From: Paenibacillus sp. JDR-2
GTDB lineage: Bacteria > Bacillota > Bacilli > Paenibacillales > Paenibacillaceae
Assembly: GCF_000023585.1 (NCBI RefSeq)
Contig: NC_012914.1
Location: 5,711,501 to 5,775,500 of the forward strand
Direction of reading: 5' to 3'
DNA length: 64,000 nt
Shown: in pieces, positions 17,444 through 26,675 of the stretch
Position numbering within the stretch: the stretch's first letter is position 1
How the letters are laid out: each line of letters starts with the position of its first letter
Position numbers and translations under genes: made by a program
Notes under the pieces: generated by a model
Databases searched by the model: none
The model's input: the letters and a program-made list of their open reading frames with translations, nothing else
Told to the model about the DNA's origin: nothing

Positions 17444-18514
17444 TTAATCCCAGTTCAGTTTCACTTCGTTGCCGGTACGGGACGATTCGTAAATCGCGTC
17501 CAAAATGCGGCTGTTTGTGTAGCCCGAAAGCGCGGAGGAAATTGGCTCCTTGCCTTCGTTAACGCATTCCACGAAATGCTTGCTCAGCAGCACGCGGTCT
17601 TCTTCGCCCTCAAGCGGCTCGATGTTCGACTCGACAATCTCGTCGCCTTCATGGGTTACGAATTTGCCGTCGCTGCCAACAAGCGCCGCGCCGCCTTCCT
17701 TGCCCATCAAGTGGATAAACGGATCCTGGCTCATGCCCGCCGAATGCGCGGCCCAGCTTACATCAAGCGACAGCGTTGCACCGTTATCGAATTTGATCAG
17801 CGCCGTTGCAAGATCTTCCACATCATAGTAGCCGTCCCAGTTCGGTGTACCCCAAGTGCCGATACCGCGGCGTTCCGGACCAAATTCGGCGTAAGTGGAG
17901 CCGTATACCGATACCGGCTTTGGATTGCCCATCAGATAGAGCGACAGGTCCAGCATATGAACGCCGATGTCGATCAGCGGGCCGCCGCCGGCCATATCCT
18001 TACGGGTAAACCAGGAGCCCCAGCCCGGGATGCCTTTTTTGCGCACCCAGCCGGATTTCACGTTATAGATTCGGCCAAGATCGCCGTTCTCAACACGCGC
18101 TTTAATCGCGCGATTAATGCCGGTCCAGCGCATTTGCTGCGCCATCATGAGCACTTTGCCCGAAGCCTTCTGCGCTTCATAAATAGTACGGGCCGCCTCG
18201 GCATCAATCGCCATCGGTTTCTCCAGCAAGACATGCTTGCCCTGCTTTAAAGCTTCAATGGCTAAAGGGGCATGGAACTGGTTCGGAACGCCAACGACGA
18301 CGGCATCGATCTCCGGATCCTCCAGCAAGGCCTGCGGGTTCTCGTGAACCGTCTTTATGTCAAACTCCTCTGCTCTTTGCGCGGCAAGCGGCAAATAGGC
18401 ATCGGTAATCGCGGCAACGTATACCGAATCCGCTCCAACCTTCGCGAAAGTTTCCAAGTGGACCTTGCCGATAGCCCCTGCTCCAATTATGCCAAGACGA
18501 ATAGGCTGACTCAT
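17444..18514 (-). CDS. Gfo/Idh/MocA family NAD(P)-dependent oxidoreductase
   Basis: The 356-residue protein has an N-terminal Rossmann fold with GIIGAGAIG (residues 8-16) and the family motif EKPMAIDAEAA, whose lysine (about residue 97) takes part in catalysis. The C-terminal alpha/beta domain carries GGGPLIDIGVHMLD, with the aspartate and histidine expected at the active site. The family oxidises sugars, inositols or related polyols. The substrate cannot be told, as no sugar genes flank it. It has its own terminator and is preceded by a short intergenic region. Confidence 0.9.
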   Translation of the reverse strand: MSQPIRLGIIGAGAIGKVHLETFAKVGADSVYVAAITDAYLPLAAQRAEEFDIKTVHENPQALLEDPEIDAVVVGVPNQFHAPLAIEALKQGKHVLLEKPMAIDAEAARTIYEAQKASGKVLMMAQQMRWTGINRAIKARVENGDLGRIYNVKSGWVRKKGIPGWGSWFTRKDMAGGGPLIDIGVHMLDLSLYLMGNPKPVSVYGSTYAEFGPERRGIGTWGTPNWDGYYDVEDLATALIKFDNGATLSLDVSWAAHSAGMSQDPFIHLMGKEGGAALVGSDGKFVTHEGDEIVESNIEPLEGEEDRVLLSKHFVECVNEGKEPISSALSGYTNSRILDAIYESSRTGNEVKLNWD

Positions 18515-18660
18515 TTTCTTTAGTTCCCCCTAAAATGAATAATCACCTTGATGGCGATATTCAGGCCATTTGAGATGATTCATGCTTCGAAAGCATGGGC
18601 CTAACAATATATCCATAAGTATAGCTCTCCTGCCCGGGAGAGTCACTGTGCTTATTTGGC

Positions 18661-19638
18661 TTACTCTTGTTCTCGTTTGTTATTTTCACGGCTTGGACAG
18701 CGCCAAGTTTCGCCGTGAAGGAGAATTCGGACACGTTGTTCCTCCAACCCGATTCGTTCCCGCTCGTTTGCCAGCCGGTCAAGAGCTTCGCGCGGCGTAT
18801 CGTCGGCAAGTTTGAACGCCCCGTAATGCATCGGCACAAACCATTTGGCTCCCGTATCCTCAAACGCCCGCAGCGCCTCCTCCGGCGTCACATGCTGAGG
18901 TCCCATGAACCATTCCGGCTCGTAAGCGCCAATCGGCATTAAGGCCACATCAATATCGAATCGGCTGCCAATTTCTCTGAAGCCGGAAAAATAACCGCTG
19001 TCACCGGCAAAATAGATCGTAGGATCCAAGGAATCCTTCCGGGCCGGTTCCATAACCCACCCGCCCCAATGGGAGCTGTTCATATCCCATAGATTGCGAC
19101 GGGTCCAGTGCTGCGATGGCACGAAGGTAATGCGGATGCCGTCAACAACAACAGACTCCCACCAGTGCAGCTCCCTTACATTCGTAAATCCCTTCAGCCT
19201 GAGCTTTGTGCGGAGCCCTGCCGGAACCAGCAGCAGCTTGTTGCCCTGAAGACGCCGAAGCGATTGAATATGAAGATGATCGTAATGGGAATGAGAGATA
19301 AGGATAATATCAACCGGGGGTACATCGTCAATCGGCAGCCCCGGAGGTGCCAGTCTCCTCTGAAACGCCATCTGCCCCGCCCAGACCGGATCGGTGATAA
19401 TATTTTTCCCGGCAAGCTGAATGAAGAAGGTAGAATGCCCCACCCATGTCAAAGATGGCTTTACCCGATTCTCATGCAAAAATGGAAGGTCAGGCTCTAT
19501 GTTAGGAATGGAATAGGAATAATCCTTTGTTTTTATTTTACGGAGACGCTCCTGGCGCCATCGCTTTAAATGCTTCATGGAATTTTGCAGCTGTACCGGC
19601 TCGCTGTTCGTAAATTTCGTGAATTTATTCTGCTTCAA
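18661..19638 (-). CDS. Metallo-beta-lactamase-fold hydrolase (NAPE-PLD / UlaG-like)
   Basis: The 325-residue protein starts at a TTG eight bases after AGGAGGG. It carries the metal-binding motif SHSHYDH (near residue 115), a later FAGDSGYF with the bridging aspartate, and the end-motif MHYGAF with the last histidine. The TWVGHSTFFIQLAGKNIITDP region is typical of the branch that includes N-acylphosphatidylethanolamine phospholipase D and L-ascorbate-6-phosphate lactonase. No signal peptide is seen, so it is probably cytosolic. The true substrate is unknown. Confidence 0.85.
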   Translation of the reverse strand: MKQNKFTKFTNSEPVQLQNSMKHLKRWRQERLRKIKTKDYSYSIPNIEPDLPFLHENRVKPSLTWVGHSTFFIQLAGKNIITDPVWAGQMAFQRRLAPPGLPIDDVPPVDIILISHSHYDHLHIQSLRRLQGNKLLLVPAGLRTKLRLKGFTNVRELHWWESVVVDGIRITFVPSQHWTRRNLWDMNSSHWGGWVMEPARKDSLDPTIYFAGDSGYFSGFREIGSRFDIDVALMPIGAYEPEWFMGPQHVTPEEALRAFEDTGAKWFVPMHYGAFKLADDTPREALDRLANERERIGLEEQRVRILLHGETWRCPSRENNKREQE

Positions 19639-19786
19639 CCGTACATCCCTCCTGATTGTCTTGCCCTGTTATATAAAGATACCAACTTGGGAATGTCCAA
19701 TCAACTGCTGCCGAGCTCTATTCGCGTAAGCTGTTTTTTTCATGTACACTATGATTATAAGCTTAAGTTAGTGAACGGGAGGCATA

Positions 19787-20941
19787 ATGAAAATGAAACT
19801 TATTTCAATAGAACCAACCCCAAGTCCAAATTCCATGAAGCTGAACGTGGATGAATCGCTTCCGCGCGGCATCAGACAATCCTATACAAAAAAAGAAATC
19901 GAGTCCGCACCTGAGCCGCTGAAGGCGCTCCTCGCCATCGAAGGCGTGCGGAGCATCTTCCGCACGGCCGACTTTATCGCGCTGGACCGCGTTGCAAGCG
20001 CGGACTGGGCGCGTATTCTCGCCGACGCGCGAACGCTGCTGCAAGGCGGCAATGACGGCGACGCCGCAGCAGGAGCCGCGCTTGCGGCCGAGAGCTACGG
20101 CGAGGCGCATGTGCTTGTGCAAATGTACCGGGGTATCCCGATGCAGGTACGCGTGAAGAACGGCGAGCGCGAAGCCCGCTCCGCGCTGCCGCAGAAATTC
20201 ACCGATGCCGTAACCGAAGCGGCCGGTGCTTCGATGATCCGCGAACGGAAGCTGGAGGAATTTGGCGTTCGTTACGGCGAGCTTGAGGAGATTGCAGCCG
20301 AGATCGTGAAGGAGCTGGAGGCTGCTTATACGCCTGATCGGCTGAAAGAGCTTATCTCGGCAGCCCAGGCGTTAGGACCCGGCGAAGAATCCGCTGCCCC
20401 TGCTAGACCGGCACCGCTGTCGCGCGAAGAAATCGCCGAGCGCTTCGAGTCCCCGGAATGGCAGGTCCGTTACGCCGCTCTGGAGCGGATGGCTCCGGAG
20501 CCCGAACTGCTGCCGCTGATTGCAAAAGCGCTGCATGACGAGAACATGTCGATCCGCCGTCTTGCCGTCGTTTATCTTGGCGATCTGCGCACGCCGGAAG
20601 CCATGCCTTACCTGTTCGAGGCGCTGCGCGACAAATCCGTATCCGTACGCCGTACAGCCGGCGATACGTTGTCCGATTGGGGCGATCCGGCTGCAACCGG
20701 CCCGATGATTGACGCGCTGCGCGATCCGAACAAGCTTGTCCGCTGGCGCGCTGCGCGCTTCCTGTATGAAGCCGGCGACGAGAGCGCCGTGGAAGCGCTG
20801 CGCGAAGCAGCGAAGGACGCCGAGTTCGAGATCCAGCTGCAAGCGCAGATCGCGCTGGAGCGGATCGAGCGCGGCGAGGAAGCTGCCGGCTCGGTATGGC
20901 AGCAGATGACCGCTGCCAGAAGCCGCGATCAGCAGCAGTAA
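19787..20941 (+). CDS. cvfC: CvfC-like protein: Nfu N-terminal domain plus HEAT repeats
   Basis: The 384-residue protein opens with an Nfu/NifU N-terminal-like domain (residues 1-90, LISIEPTPSPNSMKLNVDES). A middle domain follows, then HEAT-type repeats from about residue 215 to 370 (AALERMAPEPELLPLIAKAL and MPYLFEALRDKSVSVRRTAG are two of them). This order matches conserved virulence factor C of staphylococci and its Bacillus relatives. The CxxC iron-sulfur site of true Nfu proteins is absent, because that C-terminal domain is not present. Its molecular role is unclear. The gene is noticeably more GC-rich than its neighbours. Confidence 0.8.
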   Translation: MKMKLISIEPTPSPNSMKLNVDESLPRGIRQSYTKKEIESAPEPLKALLAIEGVRSIFRTADFIALDRVASADWARILADARTLLQGGNDGDAAAGAALAAESYGEAHVLVQMYRGIPMQVRVKNGEREARSALPQKFTDAVTEAAGASMIRERKLEEFGVRYGELEEIAAEIVKELEAAYTPDRLKELISAAQALGPGEESAAPARPAPLSREEIAERFESPEWQVRYAALERMAPEPELLPLIAKALHDENMSIRRLAVVYLGDLRTPEAMPYLFEALRDKSVSVRRTAGDTLSDWGDPAATGPMIDALRDPNKLVRWRAARFLYEAGDESAVEALREAAKDAEFEIQLQAQIALERIERGEEAAGSVWQQMTAARSRDQQQ

Positions 20942-21269
20942 GAGTAGCTGTTTGAGTCTCAGTCCGAATGTGCGAGGCTGCCAGCTACGTTGTATCTAAC
21001 GCAGCTTAATGGAGCAATTTCATGCGATAAGCCGATTTACGTTGCAGAAAGTACAATATATTACCTCAAATCCGTACTTTTCAAGCTTATCCCGGTTATG
21101 TATACTGCAGAAAATACACTCTAGCCTCAAAAATAACCCCTATATGGGCATTTATACTGCAATGTATACAATGTGCAGCCCGGACACCTTTGCTGATATC
21201 GCAACGGTGTCGTAAAAAAGAGCATTCGCTTTATCACAAGCGAATGCTCTTTCCTATTCTTTAAACTTT
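20942..21269. repeat. Intergenic region with two imperfect repeat units
   Basis: No gene is supported here. Two related stretches, 21043-21070 and 21106-21131, share TGCAGAAA, then TACA and CTCAAA at matching spacing, 63 bases apart. A weaker partial copy begins near 21158. A terminator hairpin lies at about 21214-21253. Confidence 0.5.
21214..21253. terminator. Bidirectional terminator between cvfC and the transglutaminase-like gene
   Basis: AAAGAGCATTCGCTT pairs perfectly with AAGCGAATGCTCTTT around a TATCAC loop, with T-rich or A-rich flanks on both sides. It serves the convergent genes. Confidence 0.85.
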
Positions 21270-22412
21270 TTATTGATAATCCAGCTGAACCTGCACAAGC
21301 ATCGAACCGTCATTGCCGTATGGCTCGTAACGAGCCGAATAGCGAACGGATACATGCGCTACCTTAAAGGCCGTCGGCAGATCGGTCGCAAGCTGCGAAC
21401 CTTGCAGATAACGGAACTTCATGCCCGTCTGCTGCTCCATTACAGCCTCGCGGATCTCCTGCTCCAGCTCTACCAGGCTTGCTACCGTATTTTCCGGCTC
21501 CGTCCAATGCAGGCCAAGATCGGTGATGAGCTTAGCGTAAACATCCGCCTTCCCGCTGTCCGTGCTCTTCAGCTTGCTGAGCTCGCTGCCGTAGGAATGG
21601 TTCGCCGTTGGATAGGTTTTGATCCATTGATGATCGACGCGCATCTCGTCATCCGTCTTCAAATAATAATTATAGCTGAGACGGGACTCGGTCTGCTGCG
21701 TGCCGGCTTGCTTCACAACGGGATCATCCCAGGTCATATCGAGATGATACCAATTGCCGCCGAGCTGCACCATATTCCAGGCATGGTCGCCGGTCTTAAC
21801 TTTGCCCTCGGCAATAAGAACAGGAATTCCGACAGCTTTTAGCATTTTATAAGCAAGTAGCGAATAACCTTGACATACAGCGGTTCCCGTTGTGAGAGCA
21901 TCGTAAGCGGTGTAATGCTTTAGGGTCTCGTCATACTGAAGTCTATTAACAATCCAGTCGTGGATCGCCTTCACCTTCTCATGCTCATTCATCTGCGGGG
22001 TAATAATCTGCTTGATCGCTTTGCTCACCATTGCATCAACGGCAGCGGTCTGGTCCGTCGTTTCGCGGTATCTGGCCTCCAGCTTTATGGTGGACAGATT
22101 ACCCCAGCTGCGGATTGTATAAAGATAGGAGTCAAGGATATACGCGGTGTAATCATCCTGCGCAAGCGCCAGATTAATCGTATTTTGCAAGCCGTCGGAA
22201 AGCTTGTGCTTGTCTCCTTTATATTGAAGCGTAAAATGCTCGGATCTGCTTTGAAATTGCGATGCCAGCTCATCCTCAAGCTGATCGATCGTACCGCCTC
22301 CGCCGCTTGACGCAGACGCAAAAACAGAGAACAGATCGGATTTCATATTTAAACCAATGGCAACGGCAAGCAAGGCCGCTACTGTCGCTATTTTCCAACC
22401 TGTTTTTCGCAT
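21270..22412 (-). CDS. Exported transglutaminase-like (cysteine peptidase fold) protein
   Basis: The 380-residue protein has an N-terminal signal or anchor segment (residues 8-22). The transglutaminase core carries a full triad: Cys180 in GTAVCQGYS, His210 in GDHAWNM and Asp225 in YHLDMTWDDP. MNEHEKVKAIHDWIVNRLQY before the Cys is the typical lead-in. Proteins of this type in Firmicutes act outside the membrane as peptidases or crosslinkers of the wall; which applies here is unknown. The gene is convergent with cvfC and divergent from the sulfatase gene. Confidence 0.85.
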   Translation of the reverse strand: MRKTGWKIATVAALLAVAIGLNMKSDLFSVFASASSGGGGTIDQLEDELASQFQSRSEHFTLQYKGDKHKLSDGLQNTINLALAQDDYTAYILDSYLYTIRSWGNLSTIKLEARYRETTDQTAAVDAMVSKAIKQIITPQMNEHEKVKAIHDWIVNRLQYDETLKHYTAYDALTTGTAVCQGYSLLAYKMLKAVGIPVLIAEGKVKTGDHAWNMVQLGGNWYHLDMTWDDPVVKQAGTQQTESRLSYNYYLKTDDEMRVDHQWIKTYPTANHSYGSELSKLKSTDSGKADVYAKLITDLGLHWTEPENTVASLVELEQEIREAVMEQQTGMKFRYLQGSQLATDLPTAFKVAHVSVRYSARYEPYGNDGSMLVQVQLDYQ

Positions 22413-22870
22413 AGGTACCTCCCGCTTCGGGAATATTAGTTTCTTTACTTATTTTATGCGATTCCCTATCGTGATAAACACTACAGTACCTAAAATATAA
22501 AGGATATGAATCTATCTCCATCATAACGCTATTTTTAGCTATGGCAAGATAAGATTTCGTTGTCAAATAGAAGAGGAAGCATAAAGCCAGCCTATGCAAA
22601 TGCTGGCTTCCGTTTCGGTTATCTTGCTTTTCTTTCTCTTAATGAATTATAGTAGTAAAGTAATAAAAGAGACTTCGTACATCCGTGCTCGGAGGTTGAT
22701 GCTTTGATGTTTTACCGTCAAACACCCCCGCAGCACTTTTTCGTTTGCTGATATGCATGATCGTACGATTTTGAACAACCCTATTACTAATACCGCAAGT
22801 CGCGAGCTGCAATCGATACATACGGGGGCAGCCGTTCATATTATACAGCTTACCCCTGGTCAATAATTAA
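22413..22870. other. Divergent intergenic region with leader structures
   Basis: This 458-base region carries control elements but no gene. A hairpin with arms AAGCCAGC/GCTGGCTT lies at 22583-22609. The likely sulfatase promoter lies at 22624-22653. In the resulting leader, GTGCT (22685-22689) pairs with AGCAC (22732-22736) around further pairing, followed by five T residues. The palindrome ATCGTACGAT lies at 22760-22769. Confidence 0.5.
22624..22653 (+). promoter_or_regulatory. Probable promoter of the LTA-synthase-like gene
   Basis: TTGCTT (22624-22629) and TATAGT (22648-22653) are 18 bases apart. The leader would be about 230 bases and includes a hairpin with a T run at 22685-22741 that could act as an attenuator. 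Confidence 0.5.
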
Positions 22871-22891
22871 ATGAAAGGGAGACGATTCGTT

Positions 22892-24799
22892 TTGACTAAC
22901 GGATATCGGTGGAAGGCACTGCTGAACAAGCCTTTTGTTGTCTTTTCCATCATTATGATTCTAAAAATGCTCCTCGTCTGGATCATCGTATTCGATGGCG
23001 GTACGGGAGATATCGTTAAAATGCTGTTGACCGGCATTTCATCAATCGGATTTATTTTCTGTCTTATTGAAGCATTCGCTTACAGGAAGAAGTTCATGAC
23101 TTACCTGATCCTCGACCTCATTTTAACCGGTGTTTATTTTGCCGTTATTATGTACTACAAATATTTCGGCGTTATCGTTACTTATCATGAGCTGCGCCAG
23201 GTGAACCAGGTAGGCGAGGTGAACAGCAGCGTCTTCTCGCTGATGGATCCTTACTTCTTGTTTATCTTTACGGATATCGTGTTCCTGTTCATCATGATTG
23301 CCAGCAGCAAACGATTCCGCGCTTGGAGCCGCACGTTGTCGGTCAAAGGCAGAAGAAGCTGGTTTGTGGCTGGACAAGTGCTTGCGGTTGCCGCTTGCGC
23401 CATTGCCATTCTCCCTTACCGCCAGGATATGAACGAATTCCAGCAGGCGAAAAACATGGGGATCCTGAACTACGAGATCTATGCGACCTTTGCTCCTTCC
23501 AAGGACCTGCCGATTAACGCGGAGGAAGTAACGCCGGCAATGGTCGAGCAGGAAAAAGGAAGCGCCCAGCCCGCACAGCCGGCCTACTGGGAAGCAGCAA
23601 AAGGGAAAAACGTTATTGTTATTCAGCTTGAAGCATTCCAGAATTTCCTCATTAACTTGAAAATCGACGGCAAAGAAATTACGCCGAATATGAATAAGCT
23701 GGCTGCGGATCATTTCTACTTCCCGCATTTCTTCCAGCAAGTGGGGCAAGGCAATACGGCGGATGCCGAGTTTGTCGTAAATACCTCGCTTTACGTACCG
23801 CCTAACGGCGCGGCTTCCGAGGTATATGCAAACAAGGAACTGCCAAGCATGCCGAAGGCTTTTGCCGCTAACGGCTACCAGACAGCGACTTTCCATACGA
23901 ACAACGTCATGTTCTGGAACCGCGACCAGCTGTATAAGGCGCTTGGTTGGGGCAAATATTATGATGACCGGTTCTTTGGCAAAGAGGATCCCGTTGCCTT
24001 TGGTCCTTCCGATGAAGTTCTGTACGCGAAGACGGCCGATGAGCTTGCGCGCATGCAGCAGACCGGCCAGCCGTTTTATGTTCAGCTGATTTCCATGTCC
24101 GGCCATCATCCGTTCCGTATTCCGGAAAGCAAATATAAGATGGAACTGCCCGACCGTTATAAAAACACGCTTGTCGGCGACTATATTGAAGCCCAGAACT
24201 ACGCGGATTACGCGCTTGGCCAATTGATCGACGAGCTCAAGAAAAACGGCGTCTGGGATAACAGCGTAATCGTCTTGTACGGCGATCATCAAGGACTGCC
24301 GATATACTCCCTGAACACCAATGAGAAGAAGCTGATGAAGGAAATTTACGGCCGTGACTATACGCTGCCGGATATGATGAATATCCCGCTGATTATGTCC
24401 GTGCCTAATCAAACTCCTCAGGTCTTCCCTCAGGTTGGCGGACAGTCGGATATATTCCCGACCATCTCGAACCTGATTGGCGTTTCGCTTAAGGATCAGG
24501 TCCACTTCGGACAGGATCTGCTCAATCATACAAGCAACATCTTGCCTGAACGTTACTACCTCCCTACCGGTTCCTTTATTACGGACAAAGGCGCATTTGT
24601 GCCAGGCTCGGGTTACCCGGACGGCATCACTTATCCGATCGCCGGCGGTCCTGTCACAACTCCGCAGGATACGGAGGACACTTATACGAGAGCACACCGA
24701 CTGATCAGCATGTCGGATGAATATGTCGCATCGCTGCCGGAATGGAACAAGAAGGTTACGCCGGCGGATGATACAAAGCAGGTTGCATCAGTAAAATAA
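22892..24799 (+). CDS. LTA synthase family sulfatase-type phosphoglycerol transferase
   Basis: The product has five membrane segments in the first 190 residues and an extracellular sulfatase-like domain. LtaS enzymes polymerise glycerol phosphate from phosphatidylglycerol on the outer membrane face. The domain shows VIVIQLEAFQNF with the metal-binding Glu, then GQGNTADAEF with the catalytic Thr (residue 289 from this start), and a YGDHQG metal motif. The TTG at 22892 is preferred to the ATG at 22871 because AAAGGGAG lies ten bases before it and the ATG lacks a ribosome site. The length is 635 residues. It may be LtaS, a primase-type LtaP or the sporulation type; the sequence alone does not decide. 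Confidence 0.88.
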   Translation: MTNGYRWKALLNKPFVVFSIIMILKMLLVWIIVFDGGTGDIVKMLLTGISSIGFIFCLIEAFAYRKKFMTYLILDLILTGVYFAVIMYYKYFGVIVTYHELRQVNQVGEVNSSVFSLMDPYFLFIFTDIVFLFIMIASSKRFRAWSRTLSVKGRRSWFVAGQVLAVAACAIAILPYRQDMNEFQQAKNMGILNYEIYATFAPSKDLPINAEEVTPAMVEQEKGSAQPAQPAYWEAAKGKNVIVIQLEAFQNFLINLKIDGKEITPNMNKLAADHFYFPHFFQQVGQGNTADAEFVVNTSLYVPPNGAASEVYANKELPSMPKAFAANGYQTATFHTNNVMFWNRDQLYKALGWGKYYDDRFFGKEDPVAFGPSDEVLYAKTADELARMQQTGQPFYVQLISMSGHHPFRIPESKYKMELPDRYKNTLVGDYIEAQNYADYALGQLIDELKKNGVWDNSVIVLYGDHQGLPIYSLNTNEKKLMKEIYGRDYTLPDMMNIPLIMSVPNQTPQVFPQVGGQSDIFPTISNLIGVSLKDQVHFGQDLLNHTSNILPERYYLPTGSFITDKGAFVPGSGYPDGITYPIAGGPVTTPQDTEDTYTRAHRLISMSDEYVASLPEWNKKVTPADDTKQVASVK

Positions 24800-24813
24800 C
24801 CGGTATAGCACAA

Positions 24814-24850
24814 AAATAGCGAGGCAGGAATTTTTCCTGCCTCGCTATTT
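24814..24850. terminator. Bidirectional terminator between the sulfatase and GH2 genes
   Basis: A 17-bp perfect stem (24814-24830 and 24834-24850) with a TTT loop lies between convergent genes and is followed by eight T residues on the plus strand. Confidence 0.9.
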
Positions 24851-24863
24851 TTTTTATTTCCTA

Positions 24864-26621
24864 TTACATCAGATTAACTTCGCGAATCTTCTCGATCGGA
24901 ATCTTCGGCTTGCGGTCCGCCGTAAGCAGCCCGTTTACTTCCTGCTGCACATCCGTAATCTGCGTATAGCAGTAGCCAACGATATAATCTCTGTCCTTGA
25001 TCGCCTGGTGGATATTGCGGAAGCGGTTCAAGAACGCATCATCCGAAGCAACCTGGTTACCGTAACCCCAGCCTGCTTCGGTCTGGAAGGCGATGCCGCC
25101 AAACTCGCTGACGATTACCGGCTGCCCTTGGTATTCGTAACCATCCGCAAAAGCGTATTTCCAATGGTTAAACGAAATCTCATTGTTCAGGATTTCGTCC
25201 TTGTTGCTATAACGCTTCTCGAACTCTTCCTTCGTCTCCACGTAGTCGTGAAGAGTCAGAATATCGGATACCGTATGCTCCCAGCCGTCATTCGTAATAA
25301 CCGGACGGTATGGGTCAAAGCTTTTGGTTAAATGATAGATTGCTTCGGTAAACTTCTGCTGCTTCTTGTCCTTCTTGATGTTCATGACACCCCAGGATTC
25401 GTTGAACGGAACCCAGGTAATGATAGACGGGTGATTGTACTGCTGGCGTACGACCTCCATCCATTCGTTCGTAAACTTATGAACGGCGTTATCGTTAAAT
25501 TCAAAGGTTGCGGCCATCTCCGACCAGACGAGCAGGCCTTTCACGTCGCACCAATACAGGAAGCGAGCATCCTCCACCTTCATATGCTTGCGGACACCGT
25601 TGTAGCCCATTTCCAGAATGAGATCAATATCCTCAATCAGCGCTTCTTCCGACGGCGGCGTCAGATGACTATCCGGCCAGTAGCCTTGATCCAGAATCAG
25701 CCGTTGATAGAGCGGCGCGTTGTTGAGCAGGATACGGCCCTTCTCGATCGAAATTTTTCTCATGCCGAAGTATGAATAAACATGGTCCAGCTTGGTATCG
25801 CCCTTGTACAAAATAAACTCAACGTCATACAGATTCGGATGCTGCGGCGACCACATGCTATGCTTCCAAGGACCGTTTACCTCGTGAACGAGATCGGCAT
25901 CGAGTTGAAGCCAAGGGCGGTCTACCGTCAGGCTCATTTGCTTCAGCTGTTTGCCCTTCAGGCTGATGACGGTCTCCAAGCGGATATCCGAAGCCGAGTA
26001 GTCTCCTTCTACCTGGTATTCGAAACGAACGGTGCGGTTGTCGATATCCGGCGTTATTTTGACGGAATCCACGCGGACGGGAGCGACAAACTCCATCCAT
26101 ACCGATTGCCAGATCCCTGTCGTCTGCACGTAGAAGCATTCGAAATTATCCTTCACCCAGCGCTGCTTGCCGCGCGGCTGCGTTGCGTCCATGCTGTCCT
26201 CTACCTTAACGGTCAGCTGGTTCTCCCCGCCAACGGCGATATACGGCGTAATGTCGAAGGAAAAAGCCGCATAGCCGCCTTGATGAGAGCCGATATAAGT
26301 ACCGTTAATCCATACCTTCGCTACATAGTCGACCGCTTGGAAATGCAGCAGCACTTTCGAGCCCTCTGCTTCGGCCGGTATATCCAGCGTTCGGTTGTAC
26401 CAGACATTGGGATGATGGCTTTCGTCGCCAATGCCGCTTGCCTGCGTCTCGTAAGTAAAAGGCACGTTAATCTTCAAATCGCTGCTGAATGCGGACGGCA
26501 AGTGCGATTCGCCCGTATTCGCGTCGTCAAACGCAAAGTTCCATTCCCCGTTTAAATCGATCCATTGCTCGCGGACGAATTGCGGACGCGGATAGTTTTT
26601 GATATACATTTTTGTTGTCAT
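24864..26621 (-). CDS. Glycoside hydrolase family 2 beta-glycosidase
   Basis: The 585-residue protein has no signal peptide and should act in the cytosol. It has the GH2 order: sugar-binding domain (residues 15-185), immunoglobulin-like domain (185-290) and TIM barrel (290-585). The acid/base Glu408 lies in VPFNESWG and the nucleophile Glu506 in VSEFGG. Family members are beta-galactosidases, glucuronidases, mannosidases and others; the specificity is not readable here. It is the last gene of the operon that starts at 32347 and follows the GH43 gene by 54 bases, which suggests it works on the imported product of that system. Confidence 0.9.
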   Translation of the reverse strand: MTTKMYIKNYPRPQFVREQWIDLNGEWNFAFDDANTGESHLPSAFSSDLKINVPFTYETQASGIGDESHHPNVWYNRTLDIPAEAEGSKVLLHFQAVDYVAKVWINGTYIGSHQGGYAAFSFDITPYIAVGGENQLTVKVEDSMDATQPRGKQRWVKDNFECFYVQTTGIWQSVWMEFVAPVRVDSVKITPDIDNRTVRFEYQVEGDYSASDIRLETVISLKGKQLKQMSLTVDRPWLQLDADLVHEVNGPWKHSMWSPQHPNLYDVEFILYKGDTKLDHVYSYFGMRKISIEKGRILLNNAPLYQRLILDQGYWPDSHLTPPSEEALIEDIDLILEMGYNGVRKHMKVEDARFLYWCDVKGLLVWSEMAATFEFNDNAVHKFTNEWMEVVRQQYNHPSIITWVPFNESWGVMNIKKDKKQQKFTEAIYHLTKSFDPYRPVITNDGWEHTVSDILTLHDYVETKEEFEKRYSNKDEILNNEISFNHWKYAFADGYEYQGQPVIVSEFGGIAFQTEAGWGYGNQVASDDAFLNRFRNIHQAIKDRDYIVGYCYTQITDVQQEVNGLLTADRKPKIPIEKIREVNLM

Positions 26622-26675
26622 ACGTATTCCCTGCTCTCTGTTACGCCCATGTGCTGCGTTAATGATGAATGAATG

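Noticed and set aside
20942..21213. Possible small RNA or tRNA-like gene downstream of cvfC
   Set aside because: No cloverleaf or conserved tRNA arm sequence could be found. The structure is better described as short degenerate repeats.
22639..22863. 74-codon minus-strand frame upstream of the sulfatase gene
   Set aside because: It runs across the promoter and leader stem and lacks a ribosome site and any domain.
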